Source: Doryteuthis pealeii (lineage: Eukaryota; Mollusca; Cephalopoda; Myopsida; Loliginidae). Taken from it: DNA of 64,000 nucleotides. The notes under the pieces were generated by a model. That model had not been told where the DNA came from. It saw nothing but the letters and a program-made list of their open reading frames with translations, and did no database searches. A program made the position numbers and the translations under genes. Shown one piece after another: positions 31,803-41,559 of the stretch (position 1 is its first letter; the number at the start of each line of letters is the position of its first letter). The stretch is taken from assembly GCA_023376005.1 (NCBI GenBank), contig CM042181.1, positions 17,645,128-17,709,127 of the forward strand. Direction: 5' to 3'.

Positions 31803-32400
31803 TTATTTGTTGTTACATGTTATGTATATTAAACATTCTTCTGTGCATTGTTCATGAAATTTAGTTGTTTGTTTTTCCTTACCGAATGTTCCATTTTCCC
31901 TCTTTATGTAGAATCCGATCTCTTGGAGAAATCTACAAATATCACCGTTGCCACTATATTCTTTGCCCGAAACACTTCTATGATCCGACGAATAGTCAGG
32001 ATCTGAGAGTTTGTGGATCGATTTCTGTGGAATCCGTTTTTGCTTTTTCCTAAAGATTTTCTCTATTTCGGGTCGGATGCGATTAAGAAGTAGGGCATTA
32101 TATATCTTAGCATCAATAGCGGTAAGGGTTATGCCTCTGTAGTTCTTAGCGATTCCGAGGTCTCCCTTTTTGGGGAGCCTTTCGTCCATTTATCTATTCT
32201 ATTTTGTCTATATACTGCATTGCATAGCCTGAGCAGTATGTCCTCGAAATTTCTCCTCTTCCATACCTCGGGGGGGGGGTGTATTTCGTCAAGACCTGCA
32301 GCTTTTCTACCTTTTAGTTTCCTTAGGTCTTCGTTGAGTTCTTCTGTTGTGAAATCTCCTAGTTTGAGCCTTGAAGTAATGTTATGTGTCTTTTTATAAA
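31803..32400 (-). pseudogene. LINE reverse transcriptase fragment (N-terminal RT region), frameshifted
   Basis: Minus-strand reading order: TTEELNEDLRKLKGRKAAG followed by LDEI (about 32,360-32,290), then a frameshift at a C run (32,272-32,280) and VWKRRNFED-type sequence. Next are PKKGDLGIAKNYRGITLT and AIDAKIYNALLLNRIRPEIE. After another shift comes VIFVDFSK, the RT motif A region. These are the conserved 5' RT motifs of non-LTR retrotransposons, where (V)DFSKAFD carries a catalytic Asp. The N-terminal endonuclease is absent. Three or more frameshifts make it non-functional. The 128-codon frame 31,803-32,189 is one surviving stretch. Confidence 0.8.
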
Positions 32401-33225
32401 GTTAACATCAGAATTGCAGAGACATGGAATAAATAAGCTGCCCGCGTCTGTTGTAGGCTGCTGAAACACTGAATCTTTCAAAGCCTCCATGCTTCCTGTA
32501 GTCCGCCGACACTATACCTGATCCCCTATGCACACATGTGCACACATACATGCATATTACTACTGTAAACTGTTCATATTCCTGACACTAATACATTATT
32601 CTGTGTGCTAGACATGAGACTTTGATGAGTTGTGGTGCACCTGAGCACTGTACACATACATGTATATTATTACTGTATGCTATTCATGTTCCTGACACTA
32701 ATACATTATTCTGTGTTCTTGACATGAGACTTTGATGAGTTGTGGTGCACCTGAGCACTGTACACATACATGTATATTATTACTGTATGCTATTCATGTT
32801 CCTGACACTAATACATTATTCTGTGTACTTGACATGAGACTTTGATGAGTTGTGGTGCACCTGAGCACTGTACACATACATGTATATTATTACTGTATGC
32901 TATTCATGTTCCTGACACTAGTACATTATTCTGTGTACTACATGAGACTTTGATGAGTTGTGGTGCACCTGAGCACTGTACACATACATGTATATTATTA
33001 CTGTATGCTATTCATGTTCCTGACACTAATACATTATTCTGTGTACTTGACATGAGACTTTGATGAGTTGTGGTGCACCTGAGCACTGTACACATACATG
33101 TATATTATTACTGTATGCTATTCATGTTCCTGACACTAATACATTATTCTGTGTACCTGACATGAGACTTTGATGAGTTGTGGTGCACCTGAGCACTGTA
33201 CACAATAAATTTCATTATTATATTA
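32400..33225 (+). mobile_element. LINE 3' end (CR1/L2-like) with its 3' UTR tandemly amplified, six 110-bp units
   Basis: Coding remnant 'agagacatggaataa...' (32,415-32,520) matches the C-terminus seen intact at 40,942-41,235. After it the 3' UTR segment 'catgagactttgatgagttg' to 'cattattctgtgtacttga' starts at 32,613, 32,723, 32,833, 32,941, 33,051 and 33,161, a period of 110 (one of 108). It ends at 'cactgtacacaataaatttc' plus ATT repeats, the LINE's normal 3' end. The sister copy at 41.3 kb has the segment once. Confidence 0.85.
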
Positions 33226-33525
33226 TATTATTTGTGCTAGGTTGGGGTTTGAATGTTTGAATGGAATATATATTTATGAATCTTGTGGCTTTTAATTTTG
33301 CACGATGAATGAAAGCTTCAGGTTATTGTAGTTGAGGGAAAGAATTTCAAATTCATCACTTAGGAAACTAGGAGAGCAAATTCTTAGGGCTCCAAGAACG
33401 CCACTTTGAAACAAATTGTCATATTCTACTCGTGGAAAGGGTTAGTAAAAATGATATATTTAGGATCCTAACAGGTACTACCACTCGTGGTCAGAGTGGG
33501 CATGGGAGTAATGCCAATGAAGAGG
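33226..33525. other. Interval with no recognisable gene
   Basis: Low-copy sequence; the right end contains a short M-like fragment ('ggatcctaacaggtactacc', 33,460-33,520). No coding signal. Confidence 0.4.
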
Positions 33526-33757
33526 TTGTGTTCGACTAGGAATCACAAGGTTCCAGGTTCGATACTGGACCTTGCTAACTTGGTGTGTGAGAAGCACAGG
33601 GATCTCTGCAGTAAAGTAAGGAGCTGATGGTAGATGTAGCGCTATGCCTCAGTCACCAAAACAATCTCCTTGGTCTAGCGCTACTTAAGAGGGGATAGAC
33701 TCCCTTGCTGTCTGGTTGATACAGACTTTAGGTCACTCTGCCAACTTTACCTTTTTT
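33526..33757 (+). mobile_element. SINE B copy 2, 5' truncated
   Basis: Starts inside the tRNA-like head ('gttcgactaggaatcacaag' and 'ggttccaggttcgatactgg'), so the A box is lost and the B box kept. The body follows the SINE B order to 'actttaggtcactctgcca' and a short T run. Confidence 0.8.
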
Positions 33758-33795
33758 TACATTCTTCACAGCTCCATTAGATGCAGTTTTTTGTG

Positions 33796-33872
33796 AAATT
33801 AAAATAAAGAGATAACAGTCACTTAAAACTGTCTTAACTTAACTACCTTATCCACTAGGCCATGTGTCCAAT
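33796..33872 (-). mobile_element. SINE D copy 2 (tRNA-like)
   Basis: Minus strand 'ggacacatggcctagtggat' with 'aaggtagttaag' matches the A-box half of 14,790-14,885. The B-box half is lost. As at 14.9 kb, an F1 element begins within about 30 bp on the right. Confidence 0.55.
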
Positions 33873-33879
33873 TAGACAA

Positions 33880-34095
33880 TTCAGTGTGAATTTTGGGAAC
33901 AAGAAATACCGGAAGAAGGCTGGAGGGCATATCGGCCGAAACGTTGTACAAATAACAATAAAGATGGGGACAATAGTCCGAATAATGCAGATAATACTAA
34001 TCATCAAGCCTCATCTCAAACATTCAGAGAAATTGTGTAGATAACAATAAAGATGAGGACAATAGTCCGAATAACGCAGATAATACTAAATTCCC
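33880..34095 (+). mobile_element. F1 hammerhead element copy 3
   Basis: 'aaatacc' then GGAAGA in place of CTGAAGA, 'aggctggagggcatatcggc' and CGAAACGTT, so stem II and the 3' core are intact but the 5' core is mutated. A second partial block ('aacaataaagatgaggacaa', 34,043-34,088) repeats the family sequence. Ribozyme activity is unlikely for this copy. Confidence 0.65.
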
Positions 34096-34659
34096 AGTTC
34101 ATGATGTCAATCCTCATTTGGGTACTTTTACTGTATTATTGTCAATAAAAGTATTTCCTTTGTGAATTGATGTCATCTGACTTTCCATTTTTAAAGGGGG
34201 TGGGGGTGGGGATTATAGGGAAATGGCATCCTATCTTCAGCAGACCTTTCCTTTTGTCTTGATTATTTTTATTTATTTTTTTTATTGGTAGGAATAATTA
34301 AAACAGAAAAAAGCAATAAATGCCACCTGTCTTTTAATAGTTGACCTTCCACATTTCTGGGGGTGAGGAGAAAAACGGACTCCACCCACCAATGGTTGTA
34401 AAATGCTTCCAGACCCCCACAAGTTTTAAGTCTTATTACAAATAGACCATATTTTGCACACACAAAAATAAACTGTTTTCTACATGTACATACGCACACA
34501 CACACATATATACAGGTGTGTGTGTGTGTGTAAGTCGGTATACAACAGTATCACACAGATGAAATTACTAGCATTGTATATGAAGTGTTCTCATTTTGTA
34601 AAATTTTGCAGTCATTAGCCATATTTAATTGTGACTAATAATTAACATGTTATTAATAA
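34096..34659. other. Low-copy interval with CA/GT microsatellites
   Basis: (CA)n and (GT)n runs at 34,495-34,530. The 78-codon minus frame (34,269-34,505) starts in the microsatellite and resembles nothing I know. Confidence 0.4.
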
Positions 34660-35309
34660 TCTTATTATAATGGAGATTGTGTGTTTTTCTGTCTGTAACC
34701 GAAACTATATTCCTACTCGAGTCACAATTCTCTTAGTTATTGACATCACATTCTCCGTGATTTTATTTTTATTTAACCTCAATTGTTAATAAAATTGTCG
34801 TACATTATTAATACTGTTAACTATGTCTACATACTGACAACATGCAATTATATTTATATATACAACAAAATAGCGGTTTACAGTGTGAACGGGAAGGCTA
34901 ATTTGCATATTAATATTAAAAAATAGAATTTAATAAATATGTGCTTAGTATTATTGATTTCTGTTTGGTTTTATTTTAATGAATATAAGCAAAAATCTCT
35001 TCAATCAATTTTAAATGAAATCCATTAACAAGATAAAATAACTGTCATTTTATTCTTTACTTCCTCTTTTAACTAAATACTTAAATTAGAAAAAATAACA
35101 ATGAAAGACGAGAGTGATGGAAGAGTAAGTTTCAGTTGTTCCATTTTTTATTATACTCCCTCTGTTTCAAATCTTTTATTATACTCCCTCTGTTTCAAAT
35201 CTTTTTATCTGTATTCTTATTTAGTTTCATTAGCCTTTCTAATTTAATACAATATTTTATTACATTAAAACTTAAATACTTGCACCCGGAGGGTGCATAT
35301 ATTAGCTAG
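34660..35309 (+). mobile_element. Non-autonomous Helitron copy 3
   Basis: 5' A|TCTTATTATAATGGAGATTG, then 'ctgtctgtaaccgaaactat'; 3' hairpin GCACCCGGAGGGTGC at 35,282-35,296, then 'atatatta' and GCTAG|T. 650 bp. An extra 23-bp duplication, 'tattatactccctctgtttc', precedes the 3' part (35,149-35,200). Confidence 0.95.
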
Positions 35310-35336
35310 TAATAATAATTAATGTTATTACATGTA

Positions 35337-35975
35337 CTAGCAAATATATGCACCCTCCGGGTGCAAGTATTTAAGTTTTGATATAATAAAATATCATATT
35401 AAATTAGAAAGGCTAATGAAACTGACTAAGAATGCAGATAAAAAGATTTGGAACCGAGGGGTATAATCGAAAAATAGAACAACTTTGAAACTAACTATTC
35501 CATCATTTTCCATTACTCCCCTCTTTCATTGGTAAATTTTCCTAATTTAACTATTTAGTTAAAATAGGAAGTAAAGGATAATATTACAGTTATTTCTTCT
35601 TGTAAATAAATTTCTTTTAAGATTTATCCGCGAGATTTTTGTTTATATTTCTTAAGATAAAACCAAACAATTAGAAATCAATAATACCAAGCACATATTT
35701 ATTAAAATAAAATTTTAAATATCAATATGCAAATTAGCCTTCTCGTTCAAACTGTAAACCGCTATTCTTTGTATATATAAATACAATTGCATGTTATTAG
35801 TACGTAGATATGGTCAACAGTATTAATAACGTAAAACAATTTTTATTAATAACTGAAGGTTTAAAAGAATGAAATCATGGAGAATTTGACGTAAATAATT
35901 AAGGGAATTGTGACTTGAGTAGCAATATAGTTTCGGTTACAGACAGAAAAACACACAATCTCCATTATAATAAGA
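35337..35975 (-). mobile_element. Non-autonomous Helitron copy 4
   Basis: CTAG at 35,337-35,340 after A, hairpin GCACCCTCCGGGTGC, body colinear with copy 2, ends GA|T at 35,974-35,975. It is 28 bp from copy 3 in opposite orientation, so the two 3' ends face each other. Copies 2 and 4 share diagnostic differences from copies 3 and 6, suggesting subfamilies. Confidence 0.95.
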
Positions 35976-36061
35976 TATGTAACATTTGTTTGTTTAATAA
36001 ATGCAATGAGTATTGTATGAGTTTTTTAGAATTTTTATAACTGTATACCTACTTTTGCAGC

Positions 36062-36062
<1 letters not shown>

Positions 36063-36157
<95 letters not shown>
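36063..36157. repeat. (CT)n then (TA)n microsatellite
   Basis: Pure CT dinucleotides at 36,064-36,112, passing directly into TA dinucleotides to 36,157. Confidence 0.95.
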
Positions 36158-36160
<3 letters not shown>

Positions 36161-36345
36161 GTAAACAAACATACGATGTTTGTGATATGGCTATTTTCAG
36201 CCGACAATATTTGGGAGAATATGTGCTTAATTAAAGACGAACCTAATTTTTGAAAGTTAATTAATTAATCCCGCCTAATTAATTAATCATTAATTAATTA
36301 ACTTTCAAAAATTAGGTTCGACTTCAATTAAACACATATTCTCCC

Positions 36346-36372
<27 letters not shown>
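36158..36372. mobile_element. Inverted-repeat element between two (TA)n tracts (Penelope-terminus type)
   Basis: 'gggagaatatgtgcttaatt', 'aaagacgaacctaatttttg' and 'aaagttaattaatta' at 36,211-36,272 are matched in inverse order at 36,295-36,347, around a short centre. The related single arm at 38,068-38,150 follows a complete hammerhead, placing this in the same family although no ribozyme core is in this copy. Both outer edges are (TA)n. Confidence 0.65.
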
Positions 36373-36377
<5 letters not shown>

Positions 36378-36378
36378 G

Positions 36379-36621
36379 CTCAGTCGGTAGAGCGTTGGGC
36401 TAGAAACCACATGGTTCCTAGTTCGATACCGATCCTCGCTAACTCAGCGTATGAGTAGCACAGTGATCTGTGCGGTAAAGTAAGGAGCTGATGGTAGGTG
36501 TGGCGCTCCACCTCAGATGCTAAAACAATCTCCTTGGCCTAGCGCTAGTGAAAAGGGGATAGACTCCCTCGCTGACTAGCTGATACCGACTTTAGGCCGC
36601 CCCGTCGACTTTACTTTACTT
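36379..36621 (+). mobile_element. SINE B copy 3 with 10-bp target-site duplication
   Basis: 'ctcagtcggtagagcgttgg' to 'gactttactttactt', full body. Flanked by TATATGAAAG at 36,369-36,378 and 36,622-36,631. Five bases of the head are missing. It inserted in a hammerhead-family element next to (TA)n. Confidence 0.9.
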
Positions 36622-36866
36622 TATATGAAAGGTAAGAGTAAGGAAATGAATCTGACGGTATAAGTAAAGATAAAAGGATATGAAAATATTCATAGCTAAT
36701 ATTGAACAATATTTCGATTTCTGCTTCTCTATTGAGGAGTCTGGTTTAAAAACAAGCTCTGAAGATGATTTTTATAAATTGAAATATTGTTCAATATTAG
36801 CTATGAATATGATATACAATATTTTCATTTAACAGCATTGTGTGTTTTCATATCCTTTTATCTATA

Positions 36867-36905
<39 letters not shown>
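36622..36905. mobile_element. F3 hammerhead element, inverted pair
   Basis: 'aaaggatatgaaaatattca', 'tagctaatattgaacaatat' and 'ttcgattt' on the left are mirrored on the right by 'aattgaaatattgttcaata', 'ttagctatgaatat' and 'catatccttttatct'. The right arm has CTGAAGA followed by TTGAAA (hammerhead-like, stem II weak ATTT/AAAT). Same family as 58,082-58,650. Confidence 0.65.
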
Positions 36906-36906
<1 letters not shown>

Positions 36907-36969
36907 AAGAAGTCTGGCAGACAAAAAGTCAGTTGGATTTCAATCCTGGTTGTAGGTAGTTGTCTCTAG

Positions 36970-37012
36970 CCACACTGAAGAGGCGTGAAACGCCAAAACA
37001 CGGTGTCTGTAG
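36970..37012 (+). ncRNA. Hammerhead-like motif, one core position changed
   Basis: CCACA (stem I), CTGAAGA (36,975-36,981), stem II GGCG/CGCC, then AAAA where GAAA is required, stem III ACA/TGT, cleavage triplet GTC, stem I strand TGTAG. Related to the minus-strand motifs at 51,004 and 51,248. The G12-to-A change should abolish cleavage. Confidence 0.5.
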
Positions 37013-37027
37013 ATGACTTTATATATA

Positions 37028-37365
37028 TGCTGTGATACTGATAGCTTTTTGATTTAGTCTGTCCTGGGACGCACATATTTGCTTTGAATGTGTCCCCAGG
37101 AAAATTTATGGATCCTAGCTAGCAATTTTTAATAAATTGTAGTGTTTTTATTTATAATCTGGGGAAACAACTAAAGCCGTCTAACTCTTACCTTGTAACC
37201 TATCCTGTGTAATTCCTTTCTAAGAAACTATTGAAATGTATTTACAGTTAGCTTGAAATGGTAGGAAAGAAAAAGAAAAACACTGGGATGCATAGATATG
37301 ATTTTACTGTCCTTTTAGATTTTTGTGCATCAGGGATGAACGCATTCCTATCAGCATCTCTGCAA
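37028..37365 (-). mobile_element. Z element copy 2, internal segment single-copy
   Basis: Minus-sense counterpart of 25,889-26,472: 'ctgatagctttttgatttag' at the start, 'aactaaagccgtctaactct', one copy of the internal block, and 'ctatcagcatc' near 37,357. The internal block occurs once, against three times in copy 1. Confidence 0.75.
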
Positions 37366-37840
37366 TATATATATATATATATATATACACACTAAAGCTG
37401 AGTGAATCAACTTTTGGTTCCCGAGGGTTTTTTCCTATTTAATTTAATGACATGAAAATTATACTAAATTATTCCTTACTTTTAGGATTGAATTATGTTT
37501 TTAAAAATTCTGTTTTAATTGGTTCTAATTTGTCGTAATTTGCAATTAAGTCAAAAACTGACCAATCTCTTACTTTACTCTGTGTCTATCTCTTTCTTCT
37601 CCTCTATGTATCTCTTGATTACCTCCTCGTTATATAATTTTAGTCTCTCTAAGAGAGAGAGAGAGAGAGACAAGAGAATTTGAAATGTATTTCTATGTTA
37701 GATTTCACAAGTAGCAACCAGTAGCTTAAATTAGGTCAAACATTCCCTTTCTTAGAAAGCTTAACATACAATATGATATCCAGCCATATTTATTTATTTA
37801 AAAAAAAAATTTTATTCGCTTTGCATACTCAGTTTTCCCT
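37366..37840. other. Low-copy interval
   Basis: Short (TA)n at 37,363-37,386, GA run at 37,652-37,672. No family or coding signal recognised. Confidence 0.4.
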
Positions 37841-38171
37841 AATCTCAATTATCTACCTAGAGCTGAATGAGTGACCCAACGGATCACGTTTTGTCTAGTG
37901 TATATATATATAATTTCCTCACCATATTTCCATCTTGACAGTCGAGGTTTCGAGTCACACACTGAGCAGTCTCCTATGTCTATAACCTTGCTGATGAGAC
38001 CTAATAGGTCGAAATGTACATTCAGGGATTGACATTTTCTCGATCTGTTTAGCCTTACATTTGAACATATATGCCCGCCTAAATTCATTAATTATTAACT
38101 AATTAATTTTCAAGAATTAGGTATGACTTCAATTAAGCACATATCCTCCAAAATGTACTCCATTTATGTAC

Positions 38172-38205
<34 letters not shown>
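37841..38205 (+). mobile_element. F4 hammerhead element (Penelope-like terminus)
   Basis: Contains a complete hammerhead at 37,986-38,027, then 'gacattttctcgatctg', then the arm shared with 36,158-36,372 ('gcctaaattcattaattatt' ... 'cttcaattaagcacatatcc'). Ends at a (TA)n tract (38,176-38,204). No reverse transcriptase remains. The 79-codon minus frame is incidental. Confidence 0.7.
37986..38027 (+). ncRNA. Hammerhead ribozyme, type I, canonical core
   Basis: Stem I CCTTG (37,986-37,990) pairs with CAGGG (38,023-38,027). Core CTGATGA 37,991-37,997. Stem II GACC/GGTC with loop TAATA. Core GAAA 38,011-38,014. Stem III is the 8-nt palindrome ATGTACAT (38,014-38,021). The cleavage triplet is ATT. 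All catalytic positions are canonical. The minimal palindromic stem III is the form found in Penelope-like elements and usually requires dimeric transcripts. Confidence 0.8.
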
Positions 38206-38208
<3 letters not shown>

Positions 38209-38590
38209 TTAATTTATCAGAAATAAATTTATTTCAGCTCCTCTCACCTCTACAAATCTTCCTATTGCTGTTATTTGCTAAACAAGCGATCAATAAGTTG
38301 AATGTATGACAAATTTATAACAAATTATTCAAAAGTCAGCCTGACCCGTGTTTTTTAAGAATTGTAAATAGACGTAGTGACCTTTGACCTTTTCAATGGC
38401 AACAAATTTGAAGAGTTGTTTTTTCGTATGTGTCAAATTTCTTCTCTCATACATTTTGAAAATTTGACCTGTGAATTAAGTGCATGGAAATATTGGATAC
38501 TAGTGTTTCTCAACCATTTTTTGCCCTTTTAGAAGTTTTGAAATAGTTTTGACGTCTTAGAGAAGACTTGCATTAAAATTATTATCTATA
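38206..38590. other. Interval with no recognisable gene
   Basis: AT-rich low-copy sequence, no motif or long frame. Confidence 0.5.
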
Positions 38591-39232
38591 CTAGCAAATA
38601 TATGCACCCTCCGGGTGCAAGTATTTTAGTTAAATTTTATAATAAAATATGATATTAAATTAGAAAGGCTAAGGGAACTGAATAAGAATGTAGATAAAAA
38701 GATTTTGAACAGAGGGGGTATGATTAAAAGATAGAACAACTTTGAAACTAACTCTTCCATCATTTTTCGTTACTCCCGTCTTTCATTGGTAAATTTTCCT
38801 AATTAAACTGTTTAGTTAAAATAGGAAGTAAAGAATAATATTACAGTTATTTCTTCTTGTTAAGGGATTTCTTTTAAGATTTATTGAAGAGATTTTTGCT
38901 TATATTCATTAAAATAAAACCAAACAGTTAGAAATCAATAATACTAAGCATATATTTATTAAAATCAATTTTTTAAGATCAATATGCAAATTAGCCTTCC
39001 CATTCACACTGTAAACCTCTATTTTGTTGTATATATAAATACAATTGCATGTTATTAGTATGTAGATATGGTCAACAGTGTAAGTAATGTCAAACAATTT
39101 TATTAATAATTGAGGTTTAAATAACAAATAAAATCATGTAGAATGTGACGTAAATAACTGAGGGAATTGTGACTTGTATAGTAATAGTTTCGGTTACAGA
39201 CATAAAAACCCACAATCTCCATTATAATAAGA
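38591..39232 (-). mobile_element. Non-autonomous Helitron copy 5
   Basis: A|CTAG at 38,591, hairpin GCACCCTCCGGGTGC, ends GA|T at 39,231-39,232. It is closest to copy 7 (56,723): both share 'ttttagttaaattttataat' and 'tgaacagagggggtatga', a second subfamily. Confidence 0.95.
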
Positions 39233-39254
39233 TATTAATAGTTGTGTTCGTTAA

Positions 39255-39445
39255 TTGTATGAATGTTAGCATCTTTCAACACTCTCTGGTTGAGAATGTC
39301 TTAATCACCCAAGATGAAATCCTGATTATCTGGTGTTGCTTAACTGCCGAATTCTTATTTCTTATGAGTGTTGTCACCTCAACTAAATAATGGACCATTC
39401 CGTTTTTATAAAGAAATAAAGGGAAGAAAAAGGACATGTTACAAA
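39255..39445 (+). repeat. X repeat copy 1
   Basis: 'aagatgaaatcctgattatc', 'tggtgttgcttaactgccga', 'tgtcacctcaactaaataat' and 'ggaccattccgtttttataa' are shared, inverted, with 45,415-45,560, and partly with 53,955-54,035. Non-coding dispersed repeat of unknown class. Confidence 0.65.
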
Positions 39446-39720
39446 GAAGAAATATAATTAGAAAGAAAGAGAGTAGGGGGGAAACATAGAGAAAGGGGGT
39501 GAGCGCATGGAAGCGATAACGCTAATCAGTTTCAATCAAAGATAATGAAAAGAAGGAAAGAAAGAAGAAAAAAGGGGTGAGAGAGAGTTAAATCAAGATT
39601 CTATTTTTTACATATTGAAATATTTAGCAATAGCTCTTAAGTAAACATCTCAAACGAATTATCATATTGTGGTATATCCATAGGTCCTGCTAGTATACCA
39701 TTATAACTGTCTGTTTATTT

Positions 39721-39965
39721 ATGGAGGTGCGTGGTCTAATGGTTAGAGTCGTGGGAAAACGGACTCGTCGACCCGAGTTCAATTCCTGCATGAAGCTGTT
39801 TGCATTTCGCATGGTGCTAATAATCTTGGGAAAGGTATGAATCCAATTCCCCCTCCAGCTATGGGTAAATAGCAGGGCAGACTGGGCTCTTTAATCATGG
39901 CTTGTTAACCGGCCTAGGAAAAGGAAAACTCTTAATTCAAACCTGTTAAACCTTGCTTAAGAAAT
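39721..39965 (+). mobile_element. SINE A, best-preserved head, single partial tail unit
   Basis: 'ggaggtgcgtggtctaatgg' with 'ttagagtcgtggg' (A box) and 'cccgagttcaattcctgc' (B box), then 'gctatgggtaaatagcaggg' and a tail beginning 'gggctctttaatcatggctt' and ending at 'aaacctgttaaacc'. Only the first half of the satellite unit is present. This is the reference for the family's unexpanded form. Confidence 0.9.
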
Positions 39966-40340
39966 TGACCTTGTGTCACATCCTGCTCATGCAGAGGGGT
40001 TGGTAAATATGTATAACCGTCTGTCTATACCAATATTTCTCAACCATTTTACCCTTGCGGAATCTTTAAATAGTTTACAAATAATTTAGTTATATGGTAT
40101 CAAGTATTTCTATTTAACATGAATAATTTTTGCACGGATTTATTTGGCCCATTGAAGAGGCCCTATCAAGTACTACTACTATAACATTATATAGATGCTT
40201 AAAACGATATTAAGTTTATGGAGGAGTGGGTTCTGTGACTGGAATTCAAGCTGCCTGGGTAAATGTACATCTCAGTAGTGGTAGAAATTCCAGCTGCTCT
40301 GCTTTTAAAGGTCAATTCTTTTAATGGTTTCTTACATTGT
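39966..40340. other. Low-copy interval with a dispersed tail fragment
   Basis: 'aagaaattgaccttgtgtca' with 'catcctgctcatgcagaggg' (39,960-40,005) also occurs at 58,816-58,860 and inverted at 50,858-50,890. The rest is AT-rich without signals. Confidence 0.45.
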
Positions 40341-40495
40341 TTGTCTGCATTTTTGAGATGAGGCTTGATGTGTAGTATTTTCATTTTTTTGGGACTGTTT
40401 TCCTCATCTTTATTGTGGCATGTAAAAAATCACAATGTTTCGGCCGCTGTATCCTCTGGCCTTCTTCAGGTGTTCCCTATGTATCCAAGCATTGT
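40341..40495 (-). mobile_element. F1 hammerhead element copy 4
   Basis: Minus strand: CTGAAGA, A, GGCC...GGCC, GAAA, then CATTG (40,475 down to 40,430), followed by 'aataaagatgaggaaaacag'. Core and stem II are intact; stem III is ACAT instead of ACGT. Confidence 0.65.
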
Positions 40496-40552
40496 AATGA
40501 CCCAACCTAGGAAATCATTTTGATAGTTTGACTGTTGATCAAACAAAGCGTT

Positions 40553-40805
40553 AAAGAACTCTTGAAGATCTTGTCTATTAATAATTGATTCAGTCTCTAT
40601 TTGTCTGTCACCAAAACTATGTCACTGCTTATATCACAGTCATTTTAGGAATTAAGTAAGTTTATCAATGAGTATTTGAAAGAACTCTTGAAGATCTTAT
40701 CTATTAATAATAGATTCGGTCTCCATTTGTCTGTAACCAAAACTATGTCACTGCTTACATCATAGTCATTTCATGAATTAAGCAAGTTTATCAATGAGTA
40801 TTTAA
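40553..40805 (+). repeat. Two tandem copies of a 126-bp unit related to a Helitron 5' region
   Basis: 'aaagaactcttgaagatctt' starts at 40,553 and 40,679. Each unit contains 'tctatttgtctgtcaccaaa' and 'actatgtcactgctta', resembling the 5' part of the Helitron-like element at 61,945-62,371 ('ctgtaacaaaaactacgtca'). No 3' hairpin. Confidence 0.6.
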
Positions 40806-40824
40806 TTTATAGTCAATACCGGTT

Positions 40825-41400
40825 TGGAACCCCTATCTTGCTCAGAATATTAACCTCCTAGAAACTGTACAGAGACGTGCAACCAAATGAATACCCTCCA
40901 TCAGGCATCTGCCATACTCTGAACGTCTCGCTGCCCTGAGAATGGATTCGCTGAAACTTCGGCGTCTGGCAACTGACCTGGTAAACGCTCATAAGGTCAT
41001 TAATCATCTTAACAACAGCAACCTTGAGCACCTTTTTGATCTCCAACTTTCTAACACACATGAGCATGCCTACAAAGTCAGAAAACAGCATTGCTCACGT
41101 GACTTTCAGAAACATTTTTTCACGCTCAGAGTTGTGGAGACATGGAATAAACTGCTCGCGTCTGTTGTAGGCTGCCGAAGCACTGAGTCTTTCAAAGCCT
41201 CCATGCTTCCTGTAGTCTGCCGACACTATACCTGATGCCACTCTCCACATACATATGCACACACGCGCACAGATACATGCATATTACTACTGTAAACTGT
41301 TCATGTTCCTAACACTAATACATTATTCTGTGTACTTGACATGAGACTTTAATGAGTTGTGGTGCACCTGAGCACTGTACACAATAAATTTCATTATTAT
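40825..41400 (+). pseudogene. CR1/L2-type LINE 3' end: RT C-terminus and 3' UTR
   Basis: The frame 40,942-41,235 encodes MDSLKLRRLATDLVNAHKV, LQLSNTHEHAYKVR and HFFTLRVVETWNKLL, ending ASMLPV. This is the thumb/C-terminal signature (LRxRRxxxDLxxxyKi...NFFsxRVvxxWNxLP) seen at the ends of CR1, L2 and related LINEs. Upstream, the block around 40,840-40,940 continues the family out of frame (LLETVQRRATK-like). The 3' UTR reads 'gagttgtggtgcacctgag' and ends 'aataaatttcattattatta', a short ATT repeat typical of this clade. 5' truncated as usual; the catalytic RT domain is absent. Confidence 0.85.
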
Positions 41401-41559
41401 TAGAAAGATATTAGAATTCTATGAAAAAATAATCAATTGTCAAATTTTCATTCAAATTTCGATACTTATTCACTTTTAGGTGAATGTATGTTTAAAGTGT
41501 TTTTTTTTTTTTTCCAAAAATATATTAGGGAAAATATCTTTTTTATTTACTATTAACAA

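Noticed and set aside
34269..34505. 78-codon frame starting MCVCVCTCRK as a secreted cysteine-rich peptide
   Set aside because: The Cys/Val start is the (CA)n microsatellite read through; the rest has no signal peptide or conserved spacing.
16439..35975. Helitron copies interpreted as TIR transposons or SINEs
   Set aside because: The two ends are not inverted repeats, there is no target duplication, and all copies fit TC...hairpin...CTAG between A and T.
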